DNA of 64,000 nt, taken from Agapetus fuscipes (taxonomy: Eukaryota; Arthropoda; Insecta; Trichoptera; Glossosomatidae). This document shows, in pieces, positions 1 to 10,395 of the stretch (position 1 is the stretch's first letter; the number at the start of each line of letters is the position of its first letter). The stretch is taken from contig OX637353.1 of assembly GCA_951799405.1 (NCBI GenBank), forward strand, positions 1,302,001 to 1,366,000, written 5' to 3'. Below the pieces are notes generated by a model, which worked only from the letters and a program-made list of their open reading frames with translations, made no database searches and was not told the origin of the DNA. The translations under genes were made by a program, and so were the position numbers.

Positions 1-226
1 AAAAGAGGGAAAGGACGACAGAGAAAAGTATGGAGGGATCAGATTGAGGAGATTGTGAAAGAATGGGTTATACAAAGTGAGCGTAAAAGAAGAAAATGCA
101 TGAAAAAGGTGATGGATATAAAGGAATTGAAAGAGGTATGTCAGGATAGGAAAAAATGGAGGCAACTCTGCAGAGGCTCTGGCCACCCCTAGCGGAATGG
201 TGACAGAGTTACAGTTACAGTTACAG
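1..226 (+). mobile_element. RTE-like LINE family A, 3' end (5' truncated by window edge)
   Basis: The forward strand encodes the end of a LINE reverse-transcriptase protein, from GKGRQRKVWRDQI to KKWRQLCRGSGHP and stop. This is the same ending as the longer copies at 10396-12395 and 49728-50617 on the other strand. After the stop come only about 16 nt and then a (TTACAG)n tail at about 207-226. A tiny 3' UTR and a short-unit tail are typical of RTE-clade LINEs. The element probably continues left of the window. It is a non-functional fragment as seen here. Confidence 0.8.
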
Positions 227-490
227 TACGTACAAACTTTGGACAAAATTTTAACCATCTGATGTCAATTTACAAATTTATTAATTATTGAAATGCCTAG
301 TTAGGTTTTAATTACTTGATGACTATTCACTAACGAGTTAAAAAAAAAATTGTTCAATACTTGTTCATGCGATAATAATCCACGTTTGGGGATAAAACAT
401 GCCATTATTTGCTTAAACATAGTCTATCAATATAGTAAAAGCATTCAATTTCCATTATAACGAAGTGGTACTTGCTTTTTAAATGAAGAT

Positions 491-748
491 TTTGAGTCAG
501 TGGGTGTTTATTCCCAATGAGGCTGACCACCCATATTGTAAAATATGGTTCACTTTGTCAATGTCACCCCTATTTCAGGTAAGGTCGACAATAGTTGCAG
601 TTCATTTGAGATTGGGTTTTTTATATGTTAAGTCCACATGCGGCATGTGTGAGCGCGAAATTATGCGTGTCTGCTTGTGGGAATGCATTTAAAATGAATC
701 TCAAATGATACATATCTTTGCAGCTTAGATTTAGATTAGATTAGATTT
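491..748 (+). repeat. solo copy of LINE-B 3' tail unit
   Basis: About 250 bp matching the 3' UTR of the LINE-B copies, starting near the GAGGCTGACCACCC motif and ending in TTAGA repeats. The left end is diverged. A 69-codon ORF inside it is accidental. Confidence 0.8.
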
Positions 749-1990
749 TAGGCCCGAACATTTTTGAATCTGAAAAGGCCGGCCTCGCAAAACCTGTGTA
801 GGAAACGTGGCCAGAAGGTTCACTATATGTGTACATTAAATGCATTTTTTTACATAAGCTCAACTCCTTAGATCGCTTACATATAATCTATCTTGCAAAT
901 ATGCATACAATTGAATCGTACTTCTTTTAATATTTTTATGGTACCTGTAGCATATGCTACATTTCTTATTTTCCCATAGGTTGTAGATAAGCATAATAAC
1001 TTCTTAAATATTTTTGCCGAAATGTTATATGCCGACCCAAAACAAGCAGGTACACCGGATTAAAATGTTTAATTTCAAAGGGGCTTTTAAGCTCTTCCAT
1101 TGTTTAACTACAGTTATTGTTTGGAGCTATTTTAAAGACTCAATGTAATTTTTCCATTCCTTTTCTAATGCAGAGTTTCTTAGCTAGTGGTCCGCAGTCT
1201 TATACTGAGTCGTTAACAGAATGAAAAGTATATTAATTGTAATTTTTTAAACCATCTTTCCAACTTAATTGAGAAAATTACCATTCGGTAAGAGAATCTG
1301 GTATCCAATATCTATAATATCAGTATAATCTTCAATATATATAAGAGTGTTGTTATAGCTTTGCTTCTAGAAATACAAATTTAACGTTTATCAAATATTA
1401 TGTAAGAATATGACTACTATACATGGCGCTGTGTGTGTTAATAATCATTCAATACAAACGGAACTAAAGCAATATCGCATGGAGTTAATCCGTTAAACTA
1501 TAGTGTCGATGTTTCCCAAAAATGAATGCTTTTTTTACATGCATTTTTCTTCATTGTTAGTTGGAAAAATACTTGATGTTATGTTTTTACAATCCAAGTC
1601 AGTAGAAACGACTGCGAGCCAAAGATTGACAACCCCGAGTTTTATTTCTGGTTCATTCACGAAAAACGCTCACACGAAAAATATTCAAAACAGTGTACAT
1701 TTAAAATTATAATATTTACTTAACTCGGCATTCATCTAAAAGTTTTAAGATAAAACTGTTGTCTTATCTTCATCATAACGGGGAATTTGTAATCTGGATT
1801 TTGAATGACCACCGCCGCTTCGGTAATCCCGAAACTTGAAAGGATCTTTTGTCTAGGTTATATGAATGGATGGGGTTTTGGAGTACCTGCGTTTTTTTAA
1901 GTCTAGGTTAAAATAATATTAATATATAAATTAATATGTTCATTAATATCATTCCAAAGGGAAGGTGAAAAAGATGAAAAGTAAAACGTA
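749..1990. other. no gene seen; AT-rich intergenic DNA
   Basis: I see no splice-linked ORF, RNA gene or family repeat in this stretch. The 69-codon ORF at 1503-1712 has no recognisable motif. Confidence 0.6.
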
Positions 1991-2291
1991 GCCTGTAACT
2001 GTAACTCTGTCGCCATTCCGCTAGGGGTGACCAGAGCCTCTGCAGAGTTGCCTCCATTTTTTTCTATCCTGACATACCTCTTTCAATTCCTTCATATCCA
2101 TCACCTTTTTCATGCATTTTCTTCTTTTACACTCACTTTGTATATCCCATTCTTTCACAATCTCCTCAATCTGATCACTCCATACTTTTCTCGGTCGTCC
2201 CTCCCCTCTTTTTCCTTTCACACTTTCTTTGTATACATACTTTTTCAGTCTATCATCTTTCATTCTTTCCACATGCCCAAACCACAGCGTA
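1991..2291 (-). mobile_element. LINE family A, 5'-truncated 3' end
   Basis: On the minus strand this encodes the last ~85 codons of LINE A (MERMKDDRLKKYVYKESV through GRPRKVWSDQIEEI to CRGSGHP), then a TTACAG-type tail at about 1991-2005. It stops abruptly at about 2291, where a LINE-B tail unit follows. This is normal 5' truncation by target-primed reverse transcription. Confidence 0.85.
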
Positions 2292-2304
2292 CAAGGTATT
2301 ATCT

Positions 2305-2565
2305 CTCTTGATAACTTGGTTTAAGGCTGACCACACATACTGTAAAAATAGTTTCCTTTGTAAATGTCACCCCTGTTTTTAAGATGTTCGGCAAGAGCTG
2401 CAGGCCTTTTGTTCCCTTTAGATTTGAGTATTTATATTGTAAGTTAGTAGGCGGAGGGCGTAATTTAGCATGTAAGGTTTGGTTTATTTTGCTAGTAAAA
2501 TGCAGCATGTATAAGTGTGAACTTACACGTGTGATCCTTTGGGCGTGCGTTAAATAAAAGCCTTA
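2305..2565 (+). repeat. solo LINE-B tail unit, diverged
   Basis: It shares the GGCTGACCAC and CACCCCTGTTT motifs and the GTGTAAG-like later part with other tail units. It lacks the terminal TTAGA repeats and carries an extra segment in the middle. Confidence 0.65.
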
Positions 2566-2689
2566 ACGGTCTTCTTACAAGATGGCGCTTTTAGTTGATT
2601 TTCAAAATCGAGGTGAGTTGACGCAATGATACTCGAAGTACTAATGTCCTGGCCGGGAAGTATAATGGAATGGACCGCCATCTATAATT

Positions 2690-2935
2690 AAAGCTGCAAA
2701 GATATGTTAACATTTAAGGCTCATATTAAATGCATACCCTCAGACAGGCACATGTAGTTTCGCGCGTACACATTCTGCATGCGTGCATACAAATAAACAA
2801 AACCTCACATGATCATAAACCTTGCAACTCCTGCCGCCTTCCTGAAACTTCCTGAAACCGGGGTGGCATTGGCAAAAGTGAACCGATTTTTACAGCACGG
2901 GTGGTCAGCCTCATACCAATCTATCAGTCAAGGAG
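2690..2935 (-). repeat. solo LINE-B tail unit
   Basis: A full unit in reverse orientation, from CTGCAAAGATATG at the low end to CAGTCAAGGAGC at the high end. It is followed by unrelated sequence. Confidence 0.75.
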
Positions 2936-3188
2936 CCCGCCTTTTTTCTAAGTGGAGGTCTCTGTTATTCCGAGGAAGCAGGTTCACATTTCATATGAAA
3001 GCTGACCCAACTTTGCCGGCCTTTGCTTGGCGAAAACAAAATCGAAAAAGGAAATCATGCCTGACACCCAACTTTTTTCCACCTATCGTAATGATAATAC
3101 TCGTATCTACGGTTTCCCCATATTTTGATCATTACCGTAAGTTTAATTTTCATGAAAAGTTGCAATTTTTTTTTAAAGAAATCCTGTG

Positions 3189-3345
3189 CGGAAGACTCCC
3201 TAGATTCATGAGACTCTAGGGGTCCATGACACATGTTATAGTGCCGCAGAGGTGTACGAGCTTGGTCGTCGCTACAAAGCGCCAATACTCAAGCAAGACC
3301 CAGTTGCTGTAAGGCTGTATGGATCTTTTGCTGGCTGTATGGAGA
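3189..3345 (+). repeat. tRNA-SINE body fragment
   Basis: It matches the bodies of the SINEs at 30560-30765, 54595-54912 and 56150-56600 (GAGCTTGGTCG, AAAGCGCCAAT, CAAGCAAGACCCAGTT). The outer part has a small imperfect hairpin, CCCTAGA against TCTAGGG. No tRNA head is present in this copy. Confidence 0.65.
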
Positions 3346-3660
3346 CCGGTCTTTGGTTAAGGCTTGTGTTCCACTCAATAAAGGTCAACAGAATACATTG
3401 GCTGGGGCACATTCAGCAAATGGACCATTGGAGCCTGGAGAAGACGATTGTGATGACGAACCCGGAGGGACGCCGGACAGTGGGAAGACCACGTTCAAGA
3501 TGGCTGGATGGAGTGGTGGCGGATTGCTGTGCAGTGGGAATGTGGGACTGGAGGAGGAAGACGCTGGATAGACAGCGCTGGCAGCAGTTGCTGAGGAAGG
3601 CCTAGACCCACCCCGGATTATCGTGCCAATGATGATGATGATGATGATGATGAGTTACTT
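3346..3660 (+). mobile_element. LINE family C, 3' end with (GAT)n tail
   Basis: The frame ending at 3605 encodes a typical LINE C-terminus: IHWLGHIQQM, a GRPRSRWLDGV motif, and W-rich RQRWQQLLRKA before the stop. A short UTR and a (ATG/GAT)n tail at about 3630-3652 follow. The WLGH...GRPR pattern is known from the C-terminal region of APE-type LINEs. This family is distinct from A and B here. It is 5' truncated and inactive. Confidence 0.8.
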
Positions 3661-3860
3661 TGAATGTGGAGCCTCCATAGAGTTAACCACTTTAGTATCT
3701 CTTATCTTGAGATCCCTTATCATTGGAATCCCATCGTCCAGCCACGTTCTCAGTGATCATAATACACCGGCTCTTTCCTTTGATTTTTAATCCTGTATTA
3801 TTTTATAATTTATGAGAGTCCATATTTTTGTGAAACATGCAAAATCTGCAGTAGGTATCT

Positions 3861-4102
3861 ATAATCTTAGTTGCAAGATATATTACATTTAAGATTTATT
3901 TAATGTATTCCCACAAGCAGACATCTTTAAGTTCGCGCTGAAACATGCCGCATGTGAACTTACAATATAAAACCTTATCACAAATGAACATGAGCCCTGC
4001 AACTATTGCTGACCTTGCCGACCGACAGGGTGACATTGGCAAAGTAAACCATTTTTTCAGTACAGGTGGTCAACCTCATACCAACCTATAAGTCAAGGAA
4101 TA
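3861..4102 (-). repeat. solo LINE-B tail unit
   Basis: Reverse-oriented unit ending at CTATAAGTCAAGGAA. Its middle is intact, including the CAGGGTGACATTGGCAAAG core. Confidence 0.75.
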
Positions 4103-4257
4103 AGTCATTGTTATATTTAACATCTAAAATGATGAAAAGTAACTGTCTCTGCAAGTGTTTCAAAGTAGTTTATCAAGGTAGCAAAAGATTCGTAAAAAAC
4201 TAAGTTAAAGAATATTTATTACTTCTCAGATTTCTTACTTATATTATTATTTATAAT

Positions 4258-4345
4258 AAAAGGAGAGCTTGTATGAGAAATGTTATGACTCTGGATGAAA
4301 TGAAAGAAGTATGTTAGGACATAAAAAAATGGCGTTTACTAGTCT
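4258..4345 (+). pseudogene. LINE-B ORF remnant
   Basis: About 28 codons match the LINE-B C-terminus (RRACM, VMTLDEMKEVC, KKWR) on the forward strand. An in-frame TAG lies at about 4315. It is a short dead fragment. Confidence 0.65.
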
Positions 4346-5085
4346 CCTGTTAGAGCTGTGTGAGACATCCCGGATCTGGATAGCTATTCCCAATTCTCAC
4401 AAAAATCTCGAGTCCCCGAAATCAAGATTCACAAAAAATGGCCGCCTCGTATTCTGCAATGAAGTGTTTCTGTCTAATACGATTCTATCAAAACGATTTG
4501 GCAACGTTGTTTTTGATCATGCTGTCTCACTCTAAATCATATATTTTTATTCGCTCTCGCAAAAGTCAGCTGGGAATTAAAAATAATATTATTATTTACG
4601 TATTTTGGAAAATGTTATAGTTTTCTGATATTATTATCGTGTTAAATAACGTTGCATTGGAATTGCAATAAAAGTACTTATAATGCTTTCATCGATCAAG
4701 TTTTTCACCTTAAAACCACGAATTCTAAATTAAAAATATGATACTGAAGTACTTCTTAATATTATGATATGTTATTTTACGGAGGAATAACATTTCGCCT
4801 TTTAAAAAATAAATACTTCTCAAAATCTTCGCAACATAACCTCCATAACATAGATCTCCATACATTTTCAGCGCTCGAGATGCAACTCACCGGCAAAATG
4901 GCTCATGATTCTTCTCTAATGACAAGAATCGAGGTGAGACCTTCTGGAATACCGTTTATGGCTTTTTTGACATATTTTCGTAAGTTCTAGAAGATTATTG
5001 TCAATGGGTCAAATGGGAATAGCAGCCTTGGACTCATACTCTTTAATATTTAACTGAAAGTGAATATTATCAGTTATTTCACAAT
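4346..5085. other. no gene seen
   Basis: AT-rich sequence with short accidental ORFs only (60-74 codons). No family motif or repeat match is evident. Confidence 0.55.
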
Positions 5086-5092
5086 TCATCGG

Positions 5093-5705
5093 TGGACAAT
5101 TAATCTAGTGGACAATTTGTCGGTGGACATTCTGTCGGTGGACATTCTGTCGGGGGACATTCGGTCGGGGGACATTCTGTCGGGGGACATTATGTCGGTG
5201 GACATTATGTCGGTGGACATTCTGTCGGTGGACATTCTGTCGGTGGACATTATGTCAGTGGACATTATGTCGGTGGACATTCTGTCGGGGGACATTCTGT
5301 CGGTGGACATTCTGTCGGTGGACATTCTGTCGGTGGACATTCTGTCGGTGGACATTCTGTCGGGGGACATTCTGTCGGTGGACATTCTGTCGGTGTACAT
5401 TTTGTCGCGTGGACATTTTGTCGGGTGGACATTTTGTCCGTGGACATTGTATCGGTGGACATTATGTCGGTGGACATTTTGTCGGTGGACATTTTGTCGG
5501 TGGACATTTTGTCGCGTGGACATTTTGTCGGGTGGACATTTTGTTGGTGGACATTGTATCGGTGGACATTATGTCGGTGGACATTCTGTCGGTGGACATT
5601 CTGTCGGTGGACATTTGGTCGGGTGGACATTTTGTCGGGGGGACATTCTGTCCGTGGACATTATGTCGGTGGACATTCTGTCAATGGACATTTTGTCGTG
5701 GAACC
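5093..5705. repeat. 15-bp minisatellite, about 41 units
   Basis: The unit is GTCGGTGGACATTCT, with variants GTCGGGGGACATT and ATTATGTCGG. The period is mostly 15 bp, with some 16-bp steps in the right half. Because 15 is a multiple of 3 and the unit lacks stops in two frames, long open frames appear on both strands (SVDIL repeats forward, MSTDR repeats reverse). I regard those as consequences of the period, not as genes. It abuts the foldback element at 5708. Confidence 0.95.
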
Positions 5706-5707
5706 AT

Positions 5708-6042
5708 GATCCATACAGTCACTGAAATCTAATTTCGCCAGACATTGTCCCTTGTTTTGTCTCGCTCGCACAACATACGTTTTTTGTTGTTATCCTTTTC
5801 TATCACGTTATGTGTCTCTACTCCGTCGTTAATTTATGTAAGCAGTAATGTAAGCAGTTGGCAAGCGTGTGGGGCTTCCACACGCTTGCCAACCTAGCAC
5901 AAGTCAAGCGCACAGTGTGTCGTCTAGAACATGCTAGCTAGACAAAATTTTGTCTAATGAACTAATTTTGTCCAGCTAGCATGTTCTAGACGACACACTG
6001 TGCGCTTGACTTGTGCTAGGTTGGCAAGCGTGTGGAAGCCCC
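5708..6042 (+). mobile_element. foldback element P1, copy 1
   Basis: It has a body of about 160 bp (5708-5870) and a 172-bp near-perfect palindrome (5871-6042) whose arms start GGGGCTTCCACACGCTTGCC. The copy at 9908-10232 has the same parts in reverse order, so both ends of a mobile unit are defined. A further 15-bp inverted piece, TTGGCAAGCGTGTGG, precedes the palindrome in this copy only. No coding capacity is seen. Confidence 0.8.
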
Positions 6043-6212
6043 ATTACCTACCAACGAATTGTTGATGTTACTTTCCTTGACAACATAATTTAGTGTTGTC
6101 AAAGGTTTTGAAAATATCTGACACTTTTTAATGCTTCTGTTCCATATACATAAATATTTTACTAAATGTGACATAATTACTTGTGAAAATTATTTCAATT
6201 ACATTTTTTTTT

Positions 6213-7637
6213 TCTAATCTAATCTAAGCTGCAAAGATATATATCATTTAAGATTTATATTAAATGCATTCACACAAGCAGACATGTATAATTTCGCGCT
6301 AACACATGCCGCATGTGGACCTACAATATAAAAACCCAATCTCAAATGAACATAAGCCTTGCAACTCTTGCCGTCCTTCCCTGAAACAGGGGTGACATTG
6401 GCAAAGTGAACCATTTTTTTACAGTATGGGTGGTCAGCCGCATAACAACCTATAAGTCAAGGAACATACATGACAAATTACATTTTTTTAAATCAATAAA
6501 TAACAATATATACATGGACATAAAAAACTAAATCAAAAAACCAATTTTACTTTAACAAACCCTAGCCGCCAACATCACAGATCAACCACCATTTCTTTCT
6601 AACCTTACATACTTCTTTCATTTCCTCCAGAGTCATAACCTTTTTCATACAAGCTCTTCTTTTATGATGACTCTGGATATTCCATTTATTCGCAATTTCG
6701 GATATTTGGTCCATCCATACCTTTCTCGGTCTTCCTCTACCACGACATCCATCTATTCTACCAACATATACTTTCTTCGTCAGTCTTTCCTCATTCATTC
6801 TCTCCATATGCCCAAACCATCTTAACAAACTTCTTTTAATCTTCACTTTCACACTTTCTCTTGCACCACATTCTTCTCTTACAAAATCATTCCTCACCCT
6901 GTCACTCCGTTTTTTCCCAATCATACTTCTTAGAAAGTCCATTTCAACAGTATGGACTTTACTAATTTCGCTTTCATTCACCGTCCAGGCCTCGCTTCCA
7001 TACATCAAGGTGGGTAAAAGTATGCCACTGCGTACCGCCAATCGAGCATTTTTAGATATGTTTTGATTTTTGGCGATACAAGCTGTGGCACCCAGTACAC
7101 ACCTGCCCTTCATTACTCTTCTTTCAAATTCACCGGTCATTCTTCCATCTTTTTCAAACTAACTTCCCAGGTATACAAACTCATTTACGACATCAACATT
7201 CATTCCATTAATTTTAAATTCATAATTCATACTTTCATCATCTCTTTCAAAAATCAATACTTTCGTCTTACTTGCATTCAACTTCAGATGGTTACCTAAC
7301 AAAGCTTCATTCAATCTAGAGAGCATTGTTTGCAATTCTACTGCTGAATCAGAAACAAGAACTGCATCATCTGCATACAGTAAAACACTCACTTTGCTCT
7401 CTCCTATCGTCAATCCACAATCATTAAGTCGAGCATCTCTGACACACTTGTCCATGACTATGTTAAATAGCCATGGACTCATCACACATCCTTGCCTCAC
7501 ACCCTTTTAAACTTCAAACCACTCACTATACTCACCATCAATACGGACACATGCCTTACTATTTTCATAGTTTGCATGCACCGCACCTAAGAGAGCCCCA
7601 TTCACTCCGTATGCTTTCAAAACATCCCATAACATAC
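6213..7637 (-). mobile_element. LINE family B, 5'-truncated copy
   Basis: Reading leftwards: part of the reverse transcriptase (GVRQGCVMSP, YADDAVLVSD), the C-terminal domain (YGSEAWT, LLRWFGHMERM, GRGRPRKVWMDQI, KKWWLIC), a stop at 6562, about 100 nt of UTR, then the 250-bp tail unit ending in TTAGATTAGA. A TAA interrupts the frame at about 7507, just before the KGVRQGC motif, where other copies have TAT. A frame change lies near 7150. The high end is cut by a copy of repeat F1. Confidence 0.9.
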
Positions 7638-8619
7638 TTTTTTCTACTCCCATTTGGTAATTTACTAATTACAAAACGGCTAACGCAATCACAATGCCAT
7701 ATATTTCTACACCCGTTGCATAATGTTACATTATGCAACCGGTAACCGTGTTAAAATGAACATGTGCGCATGCGCATTGTCAGAATTGGAACCATTTTTT
7801 AATTTCAAATGTCAACCTTGTATGGGGGTATGAAGACCTGTCAATCCAAGATGGCCGCAAGCGATCAGCTGATTAGGCTTCATACAATATTAGTGATATT
7901 CGGTAGGTAGGAATTACCGTGGTGATGAGACTTTCAGCCCTGTTCAGATGAAAATAAATAAGTATATTTTATGTGTAGAGTCAAATAAAAATTGTTAATA
8001 GTTCTAAAATTTATCGAATTTATTTACCGGATTGCTCCAAATAAATCTTTCCTTTTTCAATGGAAAATAAAAGGCTTGAAAGGAAAACAATACAAAAAAT
8101 TTCACCGCAAAAAATAAACAAACTCAAAAAGTTACTTGGTTAATAGGTGAGTATGAGGTTGATCACCTATGCTGTACAAATTTGGTTCACCTGCCAATAC
8201 AACTGCAGGGCATATGTTTATTTGAGTTTTGGGTTTGAATGTTTAAGCTTATATGCAGGATGTAAAAGCGCGACCTTATACATATGTGTCGGCTTGTGGG
8301 CATGAATTCAATATGAAACATAAATATAATTTATTTTTACAACTTAGGTTAGATTAGATAATCGAAGGGAATGATAAATCACACGTTTTGACAAAGGTAA
8401 GGTTTTAATTACTTCAAATGGACGAGTACATTATAATGACTATTATTCACTATTTTGTTAATTCTCTCATGGTCGTAGAAAAAGTATTGTATGCCACTGC
8501 ACGTAATTAGTCTTTGTAACATTCGTGATTTCTATTGTGCCATTCGGCTGCGCCTCATGGCACAAACTAGCACTCGTGTTAAAAAGACTATCATTACTTG
8601 GCAGTGGCATAAATAACTA
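7638..8619 (-). mobile_element. repeat F1 copy (non-autonomous, ~1 kb), reversed
   Basis: It is the reverse of the unit at 58523-59502. One end carries a nested hairpin built on GCCACTGC...GCAGTGGC. The other carries GTTGCATAATGTTACATTATGCAAC-type symmetry. A diverged LINE-B tail unit lies inside at about 8143-8349. No ORF is present. I cannot assign a superfamily, since no target-site duplication is clear. Confidence 0.7.
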
Positions 8620-9122
8620 TTTTAATTTTAAGTTTTTTTAATGATGTTAGGAGTAATATCTATAGAAGAATAAGTAAAAAAATATTCTTTTAAATCCCAT
8701 TTTATTGAAATATAAAAGGATAAATGAAAAAAAAAAGTGAAGGGTAGAAATTGAAATTTTTAATTTTTACTTCTATACCACTTCAAATACATACATTTCT
8801 CAAAAAAAAAATGTTCTCACGTGACGGTATCACATTCTATATTTTATCATCATCACAATATCTCCATCACTAAAAATGGCCGACGGTTTGATAGCAGGGC
8901 TATTGTTTTGTGGCTAAAGGTATCGGCAGATAAAATATCAATTGAATTTACTTAAATATTAATATTCACTGGTAATTACGAGAGAAAAGTTACTCCAGAT
9001 TTTTTACTACAATTTCTCGTATTGTTTGTGCATTTGGAAAATGTGTGGCTTGGCATTTTTACGATTTTTCTTTCCAGTTAAGAAAACACCTGTTAATAGT
9101 TGGAAGGTGACCAATAGACTGA
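8620..9122. other. no gene seen
   Basis: AT-rich DNA. I see no ORF or repeat match. Confidence 0.5.
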
Positions 9123-9322
9123 ATTCGGATTTTTGTATGATGAGTGGGGTAGCGCATTTCTAATTCACAAAGGATTGCTTTCTCAGCCTATCCAGTCCTT
9201 ATAAATCCATGATTTTAGTGGCCTTTTACAATGGATTGGACTGGAAGGACTGGATGGGCTGAGAAAGCAATCCTTTGTGAATTAGAAATGCGCTACCCCA
9301 CTCATCACACAAAAATCCGAAT
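9123..9322. repeat. foldback element, 78-bp arms
   Basis: Arms at 9123-9200 and 9245-9322 are almost perfect inverted repeats, beginning ATTCGGATTTTTGT and ending CAGTCCTT. The 44-bp centre contains further partial symmetry around CAATGGATTGG. No target-site duplication is obvious. Confidence 0.85.
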
Positions 9323-9507
9323 AGGGAAGTTGCAGTAGTAGGGAAAAGGTTGAAAATAATATGGTTGTGTAGAGTACATTTCAAGGATCACAACCATATA
9401 TTTATAAGTAGTAAAAATAAAGATATCATTGATAATTTTGAAAAATAAAATGCGGAGAATTTACAACCCGCCAAAAAAGCAATGTAAACGGTTAGGGACA
9501 TTGACTA
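9323..9507 (+). repeat. interspersed repeat R2, copy 1
   Basis: About 180 bp, from AGGGAAGTTGCAGT to AAACGGTTAGGGAC, recurring with few changes at 12512-12691. Both copies have the same left and right limits, which suggests one mobile unit or part of a larger one. Confidence 0.75.
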
Positions 9508-9907
9508 ATAACATCTGTGGACAAGCAGTTATTTTAACGAAAATAGACATATATATCTGTCTCAACTTACTTATGAAAATGGTCATTAGTTAGAAAGAGA
9601 ACAAAGAACTTCACATTTGCATTTTCGTTTGTACAAAAAACTCAACAAAGCCCCAAAAAAAAAAACTTGAATGTTGGTACTATTGCAAAAAATGGCTGCC
9701 GATTTGACCGAAAATAGCTAAAGTTAGCAGATAACACGCGTTATAAATATTGTGATCGCCGAAATTGGTGCCAGTATTTTATATTTTCAAAGTGTATAAT
9801 CATATTTTAAATTTATCACTCAATTCATTATAACCATTGTGATATTTTATGCGTAATATTTGTAATTGTTGCCGCCGTACATTCGGGGTACCACTGCAAC
9901 GTTTGAT
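9508..9907. other. no gene seen
   Basis: AT-rich; nothing recognisable. Confidence 0.5.
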
Positions 9908-10232
9908 GGGGCTTCCACACGCTTGCCAACCCATCACAAGTCAAGCGCACAGTGTGTCGTCTAGAACATGCTAGCTGGACAAAATTTTGTCTAATGGACT
10001 AATTTTGTCCAGCTAGCATGTTCTAGACGACACACTGTGCGCTTGACTTGTGATGGGTTGGCAAGCGTGTGGAAGCCCCATAAGCAACATTACCTGCTTA
10101 CATAAATTAACGACGGAGTATAGACACATAACGTGATAGAAAAGGACAACAACAAAAAACGATGTTGTGCGAGCGAGACAAAACAATGGACAATGTCTGG
10201 CGAAATTAGATTTCAATGACTGTATGAATCAC
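9908..10232 (-). mobile_element. foldback element P1, copy 2 (inverted)
   Basis: The palindrome 9908-10079 is followed by the ~150-bp body 10080-10232, the reverse complement of the copy at 5708-6042. The arms contain TCTAGAACATGCTAGC and meet around an AATTTTGTC centre. The 67-codon ORF on the minus strand is accidental. Confidence 0.8.
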
Positions 10233-10395
10233 AGTGTTTAGAACTAAATCAAATAAATAGCCTCTCCATTTAATAGAACTCCATGCCTTTTACCTTTCCT
10301 TTTTACCTTGAGCGGCGTCGGTAACACAGGCGTTTTTTTTTTACTTACTCCCACCTTACTTCTTACTCTGGAATATCTACCTTGCAAACAACACT

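Noticed and set aside
5060..5732. Long ORFs on both strands (up to 221 codons) with SVDIL/MSTDR repeats
   Set aside because: They follow from a stop-free 15-bp repeat unit; no start context, splice signals or non-repeat domain.
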